Both the position numbers and the translations under genes were made by a program. From Oceanospirillaceae bacterium (GTDB lineage: Bacteria; Pseudomonadota; Gammaproteobacteria; Pseudomonadales; Balneatricaceae), in assembly GCA_024686035.1 (NCBI GenBank), contig JAIBDW010000006.1:1-51929 (forward strand): a DNA stretch of 51,929 nt, read 5' to 3'. Under the pieces are notes generated by a model, which worked only from the letters and a program-made list of their open reading frames with translations, did no database searches and had not been told where the DNA came from. Every line of letters starts with the position of its first letter. Position 1 is the first letter of the stretch. Positions 8,395 to 16,751 of the stretch are shown here, piece by piece.

Positions 8395-9345
8395 GTGAGT
8401 CGTATCATTTTGGCTCCCATGGAAGGTCTAGCCGACAACATATTACGTGATTGCCTTACCCAAATTGGTGGTATTGATCTGTGTGTCACTGAATTTATCC
8501 GCGTGACTACCCAGCTGTTGCCTCCAAAAGTATTCCATCGTTTGTGTCCAGAGCTATCTAATGGCGCTAAAACTCCAGCAGGTATACCTGTGCGTATTCA
8601 GCTGTTAGGTAGTGACCCTGAAGCTTTGGCAGCAAACGCAGTAAGGGCACTGGAGCTAGGTTCCCCAGGGGTTGATCTGAATTTTGGTTGCCCTGCAAAA
8701 ACAGTAAACCGAAGCCAAGGTGGAGCGGTGTTGTTGCAAGAGCCTAAGCGGGTAGCCAATATTATCGCCACTGTAAGGCAGGCTATAGGTGATGATGCTT
8801 GGTTGAGCGCTAAAATGCGCCTTGGATTTGCCACCAAAGACTTAGCCTTAGAAAACGCGCAGCGTATACAGGGCGCAGGCGCCAACGAGCTTACCGTGCA
8901 TGCTAGAACCAAGGTGGAAGGCTATCGCCCTCCAGCTCATTGGCAGTGGATTCAAAAAATCAGACAAGTAGTTGATATTCCCGTGATTGCCAATGGCGAA
9001 GTATGGACGCCGCAAGACTATACAGCCTGTCGTCAAGCCAGTGGTAGTGAGGATGTAATGGTAGGCCGAGGGTTGGTATGGAAGCCAGATCTAGCATTGC
9101 AGATCCGTCACCTGCAGGCAGGCCAACCGATACAGGAGTGGAGTTGGGAGGCTTTAGTGCCTAGGGTACTTTATTTTATTGACCTTGTTGATGAGCAGGT
9201 TGCGGTGAAGTTTCAAGATGCACGGGTAAAGCAATGGCTTAAATTATTAGGCCGGGTGTATCCTCAAGCTAATGCTTGTTTTGAGCAAGGTAAACGTTTG
9301 AAGACGCTCAGTGACTTACGCTCTTTAGTGAATCATAGTCGGTAG
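8395..9345 (+). CDS. dusC: tRNA-dihydrouridine(16) synthase
   Basis: A flavin-dependent tRNA-dihydrouridine synthase, most like DusC, which reduces U16 in the D-loop. The 316-residue TIM-barrel protein begins SRIILAPMEGLADNI. It carries the catalytic cysteine Cys99 in FGCPAKTVNRSQGGAVLL, and the flavin-binding strings IANGEVW and VMVGRGLVWKPDL. The C-terminal helical domain matches DusC better than DusA or DusB; the subfamily call is from memory. The start is GTG at 8395 with a weak purine stretch upstream. It is divergent from ribE with a short shared intergenic region. Confidence 0.9.
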   Translation: MSRIILAPMEGLADNILRDCLTQIGGIDLCVTEFIRVTTQLLPPKVFHRLCPELSNGAKTPAGIPVRIQLLGSDPEALAANAVRALELGSPGVDLNFGCPAKTVNRSQGGAVLLQEPKRVANIIATVRQAIGDDAWLSAKMRLGFATKDLALENAQRIQGAGANELTVHARTKVEGYRPPAHWQWIQKIRQVVDIPVIANGEVWTPQDYTACRQASGSEDVMVGRGLVWKPDLALQIRHLQAGQPIQEWSWEALVPRVLYFIDLVDEQVAVKFQDARVKQWLKLLGRVYPQANACFEQGKRLKTLSDLRSLVNHSR

Positions 9346-9510
9346 TTTTCATAGCCATTTTTGCATTACGTGTTTGTTGATGCATATGCCATGAAAATCT
9401 ATGTAAATTAGGCTATACCAAATGTATCCTTCAAGCGCATACGGTATACTCATTACAAATTCTATCGGTTTTTCTTTAACCTTTTTTTGTCAAATTATTG
9501 AGGTGTTTCT

Positions 9511-10536
9511 TTGTATTCTATTGCCCGTAGCCTGTTGTTCCAACTTTCGGCTGAAACTGCTCATGATTTAACTCTTGATGGGCTTGCAGCTGGTGAAAGG
9601 TTAGGGCTGCTGAGCGCTTTGACGCCAAGCGTCGCCGATTTACCTGTCACGGTGATGGGTATAGAGTTCCCCAACCCTGTAGGTCTTGCTGCTGGATTGG
9701 ACAAAAATGCCAGTGCTGTTGATGGCCTTGCTGCTTTAGGTTTTGGCTTTATAGAAGTGGGAACTACCACGCCAAGGCCGCAGCCTGGCAACCCAAAGCC
9801 ACGCATGTTTAGACTGCCTGAAGCCCAAGCAATTATTAACCGCATGGGTTTTAACAATAAAGGTGTGGATTACCTTATAGAAAATATTAAAAAAGCTAAA
9901 TACAAGGGTGTACTAGGCATTAATATTGGCAAGAATTTTGATACCTCAGTTGCAGACGCTGCATCTGACTACCTTATCTGCATGAGAAAGGTTTATGCCT
10001 ATGCCAGCTATATTACGGTCAATATTTCCTCCCCTAATACGCCGGGTTTGCGAGACTTGCAATTCGGTGAGTCTTTGAGTCAATTGTTAGGCGCGCTTAA
10101 ACAAGAGCAAGCAGTCCTTGAAAAAGCCCATGGCCGTTATGTTCCACTGGCCGTTAAAATTGCACCTGACATGGACGATGAACAGCTTCAAGGTGTGGCC
10201 CAATGTATCTTGGAACACCAAATGGATGGTGTCATCGCAACCAATACAACGCTTAGCAGGGACGGGGTGAGTGAACTGACCTTTGGCGATGAGGCAGGAG
10301 GGCTCAGTGGTGCGCCATTGAAGGATCATGCGACAAAAACTATTGCAGCTTTGTATGTGATTTTAGGTGACAAAGTGCCTATTATCGGTGTGGGTGGTAT
10401 CAACAGTGGTGCTGATGCGTTGGAGAAAATGAATGCAGGGGCCAAACTGATCCAGGTTTATAGTGGCTTAATATACCAAGGCCCAAGCCTAGTTAAGCAG
10501 TGTGTTAACGCGTGCAGAAGCCTTATTAAAGGTTAA
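9511..10536 (+). CDS. pyrD: Dihydroorotate dehydrogenase (quinone), class 2
   Basis: Membrane-associated class 2 dihydroorotate dehydrogenase, which oxidises dihydroorotate to orotate with FMN and passes electrons to the quinone pool in pyrimidine synthesis. The 341 residues include the N-terminal helical membrane-contact extension typical of class 2. They also include [10 protein letters not shown], the catalytic-serine region [11 protein letters not shown] (residues 171-181), ATNTTLSR and the FMN phosphate loop GVGGI. The start is TTG at 9511, after the ribosome-binding site GAGGTG. In Pseudomonas pyrD is followed by rmf and rlmL; here the cox cluster follows instead. Confidence 0.95.
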   Translation: MYSIARSLLFQLSAETAHDLTLDGLAAGERLGLLSALTPSVADLPVTVMGIEFPNPVGLAAGLDKNASAVDGLAALGFGFIEVGTTTPRPQPGNPKPRMFRLPEAQAIINRMGFNNKGVDYLIENIKKAKYKGVLGINIGKNFDTSVADAASDYLICMRKVYAYASYITVNISSPNTPGLRDLQFGESLSQLLGALKQEQAVLEKAHGRYVPLAVKIAPDMDDEQLQGVAQCILEHQMDGVIATNTTLSRDGVSELTFGDEAGGLSGAPLKDHATKTIAALYVILGDKVPIIGVGGINSGADALEKMNAGAKLIQVYSGLIYQGPSLVKQCVNACRSLIKG

Positions 10537-10551
10537 TGCTTCATCGCTTAC

Positions 10552-10590
10552 TTTGGCGTTTGGCGTGCACGAGAAGGCATTGGCGCCAAA
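10552..10590. repeat. TTTGGCG direct repeat plus inverted copy
   Basis: Two abutting copies of TTTGGCG occupy 10552-10565. A third copy lies in the perfect palindrome TTGGCGCCAA at 10580-10589, which extends to an inverted CGCCAAA ending at 10590. The first and third copies are spaced by about 28 bases. The arrangement looks like a multi-site operator in front of the cox operon, but no known regulator is assigned. It could also be leftover sequence downstream of pyrD. Confidence 0.4.
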
Positions 10591-10765
10591 ATCAATCAAA
10601 CGATGTCAGCACAGTGGGTTTAAGGTTGATTAAGCTTATGGAATTATCTTCTACAGTAGCTTCCTCTTATGTTGCGGTAGTGGCCGTGATGAGGCTCTTT
10701 TAGCCTAATACTATAGTCAACTATGCAGTGTAAAAAGCAAAATAAGACTTGCACAACACCCTTGT

Positions 10766-10812
10766 AATTGAGGATAATTAGCCCGCCTCAATTTTAGTAA
10801 TCAATTTGGGCT
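10766..10812 (+). promoter_or_regulatory. Interleaved inverted repeats in coxB leader (possible pseudoknot)
   Basis: AATTGAGG (10766-10773) and CCTCAATT (10786-10793) form a perfect eight-base-pair stem with a 12-base loop. The loop contains AGCCC (10780-10784), which is complementary to GGGCT at 10808-10812, so an H-type pseudoknot or an alternative hairpin is possible in RNA upstream of coxB. Only four Ts follow the first stem, so it is a poor terminator. Confidence 0.35.
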
Positions 10813-10854
10813 TAAATAATATCCACGATCAAAGAGATCACCTGGAGGGTAAGT

Positions 10855-11982
10855 ATGCTTTTTAGAACTTGGCAGCGCCTAAGTTCTGTAGTCTTGGGTT
10901 TGGTATCGGCACCTGCTGCAATGGCAGATTGGGAGCTGAATATGCCTCAAGGCATCACAGAAGTAAGTCAATCTATTTACGAACTACATATGCTTATTTT
11001 TTGGATTTGTGTTTGGATAGGTGTAGTGGTTTTTGGTGTAATGTTTTACTCCATTTTCAAACATCGCAAATCTAAAGGTGCAGTTGCATCTAAGTTCCAT
11101 GAAAGCCTAACTTTAGAGATTCTGTGGACTGCATTGCCTACAGTTATCCTGATTGCTATGGCTGTCCCAGCGACTACCGTGTTGATACAGATGTATGACA
11201 CTACCAACTCTGACGTGGATATTAAAATCACGGGTTATCAGTGGAAGTGGGAATATAACTACTTAGGTGAAGATGTTGGTTTCTTTAGTAACCTCACCAC
11301 CCCAGAAGATGAAATCTACAACCTTGCTGAAAAAAATGAAAACTACTTGCTTGAAGTTGATAAGCATGTGGTTGTTCCAACTGGACAAAAAGTACGCTTC
11401 TTAATTACATCTAATGATGTTATCCACGCTTGGTGGGTGCCAGAGATCGCTGTTAAGAAAGATGCTATTCCAGGGTATATCAACGAATCTTGGGCCTTTA
11501 TACCTGAAGGCGAAGAGGGTATCTACCGCGGTCAATGTGCAGAGCTTTGTGGTGTTAACCACGGTTTTATGCCTATCGTTCTAGAAGCGGTGACTGGCGA
11601 TGAATACCAAGTTTGGCTAGAAGAGCAACGTGCAGGAAAGATTGCAGAAGCACAAGCTGCTCTGGGCGATTTTAGCTATGATGAACTGATGGTTAAAGGC
11701 GCAGACGTTTACGCACGTAGTTGTGCAGCGTGTCACGGCGGTGAAGGCCAAGGCTTAGGCTCAGTATTCCCAGCATTAGCTGGTAGCGATATTGCTTTGA
11801 ACGACATGGCTGCTCACATCGACATAGTACTAAATGGTAAGCCAGGTACAGCTATGCAAGCATACGCTACACAATTGAGTGATGTTGACATGGCTGCTGT
11901 TATTACCTTTGAGCGAAATGCTTGGGGTAACGATACTGGCGAAACGGTCACTCCAAAAATGATCACTGACGCAAAGAAATAG
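10855..11982 (+). CDS. coxB: Cytochrome c oxidase subunit II with fused cytochrome c domain
   Basis: Subunit II of an aa3/caa3-type oxidase, which accepts electrons and passes them through the CuA centre to subunit I. The 375-residue protein starts with a signal-like segment (cleavage probably after AMA), followed by two membrane helices and a periplasmic cupredoxin domain. CuA ligands are visible: His191 in VIHAWW, and Cys228, Cys232, His236 and Met239 in CAELCGVNHGFM. A C-terminal cytochrome c domain carries the heme site CAACH (Cys290, Cys293, His294). It is the first gene of the cox operon and has a strong ribosome-binding site. Confidence 0.96.
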   Translation: MLFRTWQRLSSVVLGLVSAPAAMADWELNMPQGITEVSQSIYELHMLIFWICVWIGVVVFGVMFYSIFKHRKSKGAVASKFHESLTLEILWTALPTVILIAMAVPATTVLIQMYDTTNSDVDIKITGYQWKWEYNYLGEDVGFFSNLTTPEDEIYNLAEKNENYLLEVDKHVVVPTGQKVRFLITSNDVIHAWWVPEIAVKKDAIPGYINESWAFIPEGEEGIYRGQCAELCGVNHGFMPIVLEAVTGDEYQVWLEEQRAGKIAEAQAALGDFSYDELMVKGADVYARSCAACHGGEGQGLGSVFPALAGSDIALNDMAAHIDIVLNGKPGTAMQAYATQLSDVDMAAVITFERNAWGNDTGETVTPKMITDAKK

Positions 11983-11993
11983 GGGGCTGAATA

Positions 11994-13586
11994 ATGACAA
12001 CTGCGACTGCTAGTCACGATAATCATGATGACCACGGACATCATGGGCCTGCTAAAGGCATCATGCGCTGGGTATTAACGACTAACCACAAAGACATTGG
12101 TACTATGTACCTTTGGTTTTCTCTAACCATGTTGTTTATTGGTGGCACCATGGCGCTTATCATCCGCTCTGAATTATTTCAGCCAGGTATGCAGCTTATA
12201 GAGCCTGAATTTTTTAACCAAATGACCACTATGCATGGTTTGATCATGGTTTTTGGTGCGATCATGCCTGCCTTTGTTGGTTTGGCTAACTGGATGGTTC
12301 CATTAATGATTGGTGCGCCAGACATGGCCTTGCCGCGCATGAACAACTGGAGCTTTTGGATCTTGCCGTTTGCTTTTGGTATGCTTTTGTTTACGCTATT
12401 TACTGAAGCTGGTGCACCAAATTTTGGTTGGACTTTCTACGCTCCACTGTCCACAACGTATGCGCCAAGCAGCGTGACTTACTTTATCTTTGGTGTGCAT
12501 ATGATGGGTATTTCTTCCATCATGGGTGCGATCAATATCATTGTGACTATCTTAAACCTTCGGGCACCAGGTATGACATTGATGAAGATGCCACTATTTG
12601 TTTGGACTTGGTTCATTACTGCATACTTGCTAGTGGCTGTAATGCCAGTTTTGGCAGGCGTTGTGACCATGATGTTAATGGACATTCACTACGGTACAGC
12701 GTTCTTTGATGCTGCTGGTGGTGGTGACCCAGTATTGTTCCAACACGTATTTTGGTTCTTTGGTCACCCAGAAGTATACATCATGATCTTGCCAGCATTT
12801 GGTATTGTTTCTCAGATCATTCCAACCTTTGCTCGCAAGCCACTGTTTGGTTATGCCTCAATGGTATATGCCACTTCTTCAATCGCCTTCTTGTCGTTCA
12901 TTGTATGGGCTCACCACATGTTTACAGTTGGCTTGCCGCTGCAAACTGAGCTATTTTTCATGTACGCCACGATGTTGATTGCTATTCCTACGGGTGTGAA
13001 GGTATTTAATTGGGTTTCGACAATGTTCAGAGGTTCAATGACCTTTGAGACGCCAATGTTATTTGCCTTGGCTTTTGTAGTCTTGTTTACCATTGGCGGC
13101 TTCTCAGGCTTGATGCTTTCTATTGCGCCTGCAGACTTCCAGTACCACGACACTTACTTTGTAGTGGCTCATTTCCATTACGTGCTAGTGCCAGGTGCTT
13201 TGTTTGGTATTATCGCTGGTGTTTATTACTGGTTGCCAAAATGGACTGGTCATTACATCAACGAGAACTTAGGTAAGTTTCACTTTTGGATGTCTTTCAT
13301 CGGTGTAAACGTAACCTTCTTCCCAATGCACTTTATTGGATTGGCTGGAATGCCTCGTCGTATACCTGACTATGCACTGCAGTTTGCAGATTTTAATGCC
13401 ATTGCGACCGTTGGTGCGTTTATCTTTGGTTTCTCTCAGCTTATCTTCTTGTTCGTATTGATCAAGACGATTCGTGGCGGCGAAAAAGCCACTGATCAAG
13501 TGTGGGAAGGCGCAGAAGGTCTGGAATGGACTATTCCATCGCCAGCTCCATATCATACATTTGCTGAGCCACCACACGTTAAATAG
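11994..13586 (+). CDS. coxA: Cytochrome c oxidase subunit I
   Basis: Catalytic subunit of the heme-copper oxidase, with twelve membrane helices; it reduces oxygen at the heme a3-CuB site and pumps protons. All key motifs are present: TTMHGLIMVF (heme a ligand), GHPEVYIMILP (CuB His, proton-channel Glu and cross-linked Tyr), WAHHMFTVG (the two CuB histidines), and VVAHFHYVLVPGA (heme a3 and heme a ligands). The Glu in HPEVY indicates an A1-type oxidase. Length is normal at 530 residues. The short N-terminus is His-rich. It lies eleven bases after coxB. Confidence 0.97.
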   Translation: MTTATASHDNHDDHGHHGPAKGIMRWVLTTNHKDIGTMYLWFSLTMLFIGGTMALIIRSELFQPGMQLIEPEFFNQMTTMHGLIMVFGAIMPAFVGLANWMVPLMIGAPDMALPRMNNWSFWILPFAFGMLLFTLFTEAGAPNFGWTFYAPLSTTYAPSSVTYFIFGVHMMGISSIMGAINIIVTILNLRAPGMTLMKMPLFVWTWFITAYLLVAVMPVLAGVVTMMLMDIHYGTAFFDAAGGGDPVLFQHVFWFFGHPEVYIMILPAFGIVSQIIPTFARKPLFGYASMVYATSSIAFLSFIVWAHHMFTVGLPLQTELFFMYATMLIAIPTGVKVFNWVSTMFRGSMTFETPMLFALAFVVLFTIGGFSGLMLSIAPADFQYHDTYFVVAHFHYVLVPGALFGIIAGVYYWLPKWTGHYINENLGKFHFWMSFIGVNVTFFPMHFIGLAGMPRRIPDYALQFADFNAIATVGAFIFGFSQLIFLFVLIKTIRGGEKATDQVWEGAEGLEWTIPSPAPYHTFAEPPHVK

Positions 13587-13601
13587 GTTAAATAGGTCTA
13601 T

Positions 13602-14159
13602 ATGAACTCTAACTCACCACAGCCGGATGAACAGTCCGGCCATAAGCCGAATAACACAGCCTTAAAGCTAGTTATAGCAGCAGTGGCAATGTTTGGGTTT
13701 GGTTTTGCTTTAGTACCTTTGTACGATATATTTTGCGAAATTACTGGGATTAATGGTAAGACAGGAGGACCGGTAGAAAGGGTTGAGCAATGGGTTGATA
13801 CAAGCCGCACAATAACCGTGCAGTTTATAACAACTAATAATGCAGGTATGCCCTGGGAATTTGAAGCTTTGCAAGAAGAAGTGGAGATGCACCCAGGCGC
13901 ATGGACTCAAGTGAAATTCTGGGCTTTAAACCCCACAGAAAACGACATGGTAGGACAGGCAGTGCCAAGTGTATCGCCATCTGAAGCTGCTGAACATGTG
14001 CAAAAAACAGAGTGTTTTTGCTTTGATCAGCAAACGTTAAAGGCTGGAGAAGGGCGTGAAATGCCGTTGATTTTTTCTTTAAGCCCTGAGATTCCGTCTC
14101 ACGTTAAAAAAGTGACTATGTCATACACGTTATTTGATGCAGGTGCTTTTGCTAAATAG
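13602..14159 (+). CDS. ctaG: Cox11/CtaG copper chaperone for CuB assembly
   Basis: Cox11-type assembly factor of 185 residues that delivers copper to the CuB site of subunit I. One N-terminal membrane helix (about residues 23-45, containing FGFGFALVPLYDIFC) anchors a periplasmic Ig-like domain. The copper-binding motif is visible as ECFCFDQQTL near residue 148, with MPLIFSLSPEIP after it. Both features are family signatures. It sits between coxA and coxC, as in many proteobacterial cox operons. This is distinct from the unrelated Bacillus CtaG; the symbol here follows proteobacterial use. Confidence 0.93.
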   Translation: MNSNSPQPDEQSGHKPNNTALKLVIAAVAMFGFGFALVPLYDIFCEITGINGKTGGPVERVEQWVDTSRTITVQFITTNNAGMPWEFEALQEEVEMHPGAWTQVKFWALNPTENDMVGQAVPSVSPSEAAEHVQKTECFCFDQQTLKAGEGREMPLIFSLSPEIPSHVKKVTMSYTLFDAGAFAK

Positions 14160-14177
14160 CAAAGGCATATAAATATA

Positions 14178-14191
14178 ATTTCGGCCGAAAT
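14178..14191. repeat. 14-bp perfect palindrome upstream of coxC
   Basis: ATTTCGGCCGAAAT is self-complementary over 14 bases and lies in the 69-base gap between ctaG and coxC. It could be an RNA hairpin between the two genes or a protein site. A second small inverted repeat, CTTCGACGAAG, overlaps the coxC ribosome-binding region. Confidence 0.4.
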
Positions 14192-14228
14192 ATGGCCTGA
14201 TAATAAGTCTTCGACGAAGGAGCGATAG

Positions 14229-15116
14229 ATGGCAACATCCAATTATTACGTACCAGAAAGTAGCTATTTCCCAATTGTGTCAAGTATTGGCCTATTTGGA
14301 ATGGCAGCTGGAGCTGGCGGTATGATGAACCACATGAGTTCAGGTGGGCAAGGGTTTGGTTTCCCTCACCTGGTGTTCACAGCAGGTACATTGCTATTAG
14401 CTTTTGTTTTCTTCCAGTGGTTTGCTAAAGTCATCACTGAAAGTAGAGGCGGTATGTACAGTCCTCAGATGGATAAGTCCTTTCGCTGGGGCATGAGCTG
14501 GTTTATCTTTTCAGAAGTCATGTTCTTTGTGGCGTTCTTTGGCGTACTCTTGTATGTTCGCCAATGGGCAGGCCCATGGTTAGATGGCCAAGGTGATAAA
14601 GGTTCATCACATATGTTATGGCCTGATTTTGATTATTCTTGGCCTATGTTTAATAACCCAGGCGGCGCAGATTATCCTGGCCCTAATGCGGTCATTGATC
14701 CTTGGCATATTCCGTTGTTAAACACCGTATTGTTGATGACTTCAAGTGTCACCTTAACGATCGCTCACCATGCACTTAGAGCAATGCATCGTGGCCGTAC
14801 GATTTTTTGGTTGGGTGCCACGGTTGTCTTGGGCGCTATCTTTGTTTATTACCAAATATTGGAATACATTGAAGCTTATACAGAGCTAGGCCTTACTTTA
14901 GATTCAGGTATATACGGTTCAACCTTCTTTATGTTGACAGGCTTCCACGGCCTGCACGTAACGATTGGTGCGTTTATCTTGTTTATAATGTGGATTCGTA
15001 TTTGTAAAGGTCACTTTACTCCAGAGCAGCACTTCGGTTTTGAAGCAGCGGCGTGGTATTGGCATTTTGTAGATATGGTTTGGGTAGGTTTGTTCTTATT
15101 CGTCTATATCCTATAA
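14229..15116 (+). CDS. coxC: Cytochrome c oxidase subunit III
   Basis: Subunit III of the oxidase, a seven-helix membrane protein that stabilises subunit I. The 295-residue sequence shows WGMSWFIFSEVMFFVAFFG, ALRAMHRG, and the C-terminal GFHGLHVTIGAFIL and FEAAAWYWHFVDMVW motifs. It carries a loop insertion rich in Gly, Pro and Asp (about residues 120-160) that is common in gammaproteobacterial CoxC. A ribosome-binding site, GAAGGAG, precedes the ATG. A strong terminator follows about 16 bases after the stop. Confidence 0.96.
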   Translation: MATSNYYVPESSYFPIVSSIGLFGMAAGAGGMMNHMSSGGQGFGFPHLVFTAGTLLLAFVFFQWFAKVITESRGGMYSPQMDKSFRWGMSWFIFSEVMFFVAFFGVLLYVRQWAGPWLDGQGDKGSSHMLWPDFDYSWPMFNNPGGADYPGPNAVIDPWHIPLLNTVLLMTSSVTLTIAHHALRAMHRGRTIFWLGATVVLGAIFVYYQILEYIEAYTELGLTLDSGIYGSTFFMLTGFHGLHVTIGAFILFIMWIRICKGHFTPEQHFGFEAAAWYWHFVDMVWVGLFLFVYIL

Positions 15117-15132
15117 GCTGTAGGTGATGAAG

Positions 15133-15162
15133 AAAAAAGGCAGCTTAATGGCTGCCTTTTTT
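15133..15162. terminator. Bidirectional intrinsic terminator between coxC and the DUF2909 gene
   Basis: AAAAAAGGCAGC, loop TTAATG, then GCTGCCTTTTTT form a GC-rich stem flanked by A and T runs. It can end transcription of coxC on the plus strand and of the convergent DUF2909 gene on the minus strand. Confidence 0.9.
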
Positions 15163-15185
15163 ATGTCTAGTACACATTTTTTAGG

Positions 15186-15401
15186 TTAATGAATAGCAGC
15201 CCAGGGCGACGAAGTTACAAGTTGACCTGTCCAAAATCCATAGGTTATTAGTATAATTAGAAGTACAATTAAGCTAACGCGATATTTTAGTGAAGTGAGT
15301 AAACGGGTAGATTTTGTACCATCCTTCATTAAGAAAAAGAAACCACTGGCTAAGCTTGTTAGGGCCAGCAATAACACGATGATAATGACGATTTTTAGCA
15401 T
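15186..15401 (-). CDS. DUF2909 twin-transmembrane protein
   Basis: A 71-residue protein with two hydrophobic helices separated by a basic stretch (MKDGTKSTRLLTSLKYR). This matches the DUF2909 family of small twin-transmembrane proteins found beside cox genes in gammaproteobacteria. It is transcribed against the cox operon, in the gap between coxC and the SURF1 gene. The same arrangement exists in Pseudomonas as I recall. Function is unknown; the constant location suggests a link to oxidase assembly or stability. Confidence 0.85.
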   Translation of the reverse strand: MLKIVIIIVLLLALTSLASGFFFLMKDGTKSTRLLTSLKYRVSLIVLLIILITYGFWTGQLVTSSPWAAIH

Positions 15402-15456
15402 AAAAAGAGTCTCTATAGATACGTTTGTTGATATGTTAATTAGGTTCGCTAAATAA

Positions 15457-16185
15457 ATGATTAAACGACTGCAACATTATTGGGCTATCACGGTTTTCAC
15501 GTTATTTTTTTTGCCCCTTACCATAAACTTAGGTTTGTGGCAGTTAGATAGGGCAGACCAAAAAATATTACTGCAACGCAGTTTAATGGCTCTGGAGCAA
15601 CCTATTATAGTACCTGATGATCAGGGGCTAATATTAAGTAAGCTAAAGAACCTTCAAAGAGTGACATTGAATAGTCGTTTTATCAAGCCCTTTGTGTGGT
15701 TTAAAGACAATCAAGTTGTCTCTGGCAAAGTGGGTTATGACGCAATTGGCCTGATCAGTATCGGTGATAACTTGTTGCTCGTGAATCGCGGTTGGTTTGC
15801 CTCAAATGGTCAAAGAGATCCATTACCCCAGATCGATTGGGTAAATGGTAAGGTGTCTCTAACAGGGCGCTTAGTGCCTGTGCAAGTGAACCCATACCAG
15901 TTGGGTGAAGACACTTATTCTGAGCAATATCCGCAGTTAGTACAGGACATTAGTCCAGCAGCCTTAGCTGGGCATTTAGCAGGGTCAATTGAGGGCTCAA
16001 TGTTACCTTGGGTGTTGATACTTGACACACCAGGTGATGCGACGCTTGCGCCACACTGGAAGGCGAGCACTATGGCTTCAGAAAAACATATGGCGTATGC
16101 GTGGCAATGGTTTGGTCTCGCATTAACCCTATGTTTTTTATATATTTATCGAGTATTTTATTCTCCCATCGACACTAAAAGGTAG
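15457..16185 (+). CDS. SURF1 family oxidase assembly protein
   Basis: A 242-residue SURF1/Shy1 family protein involved in cytochrome oxidase assembly, probably in placing heme A into subunit I. It has one N-terminal and one C-terminal membrane helix with a periplasmic domain between them. Family strings include LGLWQLDRADQK near the N-terminus, LLVNRGW in the centre and HMAYAWQWFGLAL in the last helix. It starts a second plus-strand run in the cox cluster (SURF1, Sco-like protein, ctaA, ctaB). Confidence 0.93.
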   Translation: MIKRLQHYWAITVFTLFFLPLTINLGLWQLDRADQKILLQRSLMALEQPIIVPDDQGLILSKLKNLQRVTLNSRFIKPFVWFKDNQVVSGKVGYDAIGLISIGDNLLLVNRGWFASNGQRDPLPQIDWVNGKVSLTGRLVPVQVNPYQLGEDTYSEQYPQLVQDISPAALAGHLAGSIEGSMLPWVLILDTPGDATLAPHWKASTMASEKHMAYAWQWFGLALTLCFLYIYRVFYSPIDTKR

Positions 16186-16189
16186 ATTT

Positions 16190-16744
16190 ATGACCACTAA
16201 GACAAACAATCGTTGGACTTTGTACGCAGTGTTTGGAGTCACTGCTGTGCCTCTTATGTTTGCGATGCTGATGTATTTTAATTTATGGGGTGTGCCAGAA
16301 GGTCGAACCAATTTTGGTGAATTATTACTACCACCTAATGACATACAGCAAGCTCAATTAGTAGATCAAGAGTCTATGCCTTGGTCGCAGATAGACTTAG
16401 ACAAAAGGTGGTTGGTCGTTTACCTAAGCCCAAAAGATTGTGATCAATCGTGCAAAGAAGCCAATCACTTACTACGACAAATACATACGGCAGTGGGTAA
16501 AGAATCACATAGAATTACACGTATATTAGTTAACTCACAAGGTAATTTTAACGATCAGTTGCAGCTAGATTACCCAGCACTTGTGCTGCTTAAAAGTCTT
16601 TCTTTAGAAACGTTTGAAAAGGGTGAGGGCATCTATATTGTAGATCCACTGGGTAATATGATGATGTATTACAGCACAGGCTTTGAAGGAAAGGAATTAC
16701 TTAAAGATTTAAAGAAGTTACTTAGAACCTCAAACATAGGGTAA
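16190..16744 (+). CDS. Membrane-anchored Sco-like/thioredoxin-fold protein in cox cluster
   Basis: A 184-residue protein with one N-terminal membrane helix (about residues 12-32) and a periplasmic domain. Strings such as LVVYLSPKDCDQSC and GIYIVDPLGNMMMYY resemble a Sco or thioredoxin fold. The Cys84-x3-Cys88 pair matches the Sco CxxxC copper motif. However, the place where Sco proteins have a copper-ligand His in VDHS reads VDPLG here. It sits four bases after the SURF1 gene and seven bases before ctaA. A role in oxidase assembly is inferred from position and fold only. Confidence 0.75.
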   Translation: MTTKTNNRWTLYAVFGVTAVPLMFAMLMYFNLWGVPEGRTNFGELLLPPNDIQQAQLVDQESMPWSQIDLDKRWLVVYLSPKDCDQSCKEANHLLRQIHTAVGKESHRITRILVNSQGNFNDQLQLDYPALVLLKSLSLETFEKGEGIYIVDPLGNMMMYYSTGFEGKELLKDLKKLLRTSNIG

Positions 16745-16751
16745 TCATATT

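Larger units (their letters stand above)
10537..10854 (+). other. pyrD-coxB intergenic region (318 bp)
   Basis: No convincing gene is seen. The region holds a TTTGGCG direct and inverted repeat group next to pyrD and a pair of interleaved inverted repeats nearer coxB, both listed separately. A 55-codon ORF that starts on the pyrD stop was considered and rejected. The region probably carries the cox operon promoter, but I could not settle on one pair of -35 and -10 boxes. coxB has a good ribosome-binding site, CTGGAGGGT. Confidence 0.6.

Noticed and set aside
10536-10703. 55-codon ORF starting on the pyrD stop (TAATG), considered as rmf or a small protein
   Set aside because: Its translation ([16 protein letters not shown]...) does not look like Rmf, spacing of AAAGG to the ATG is too short, and it runs through the repeat group ahead of cox.
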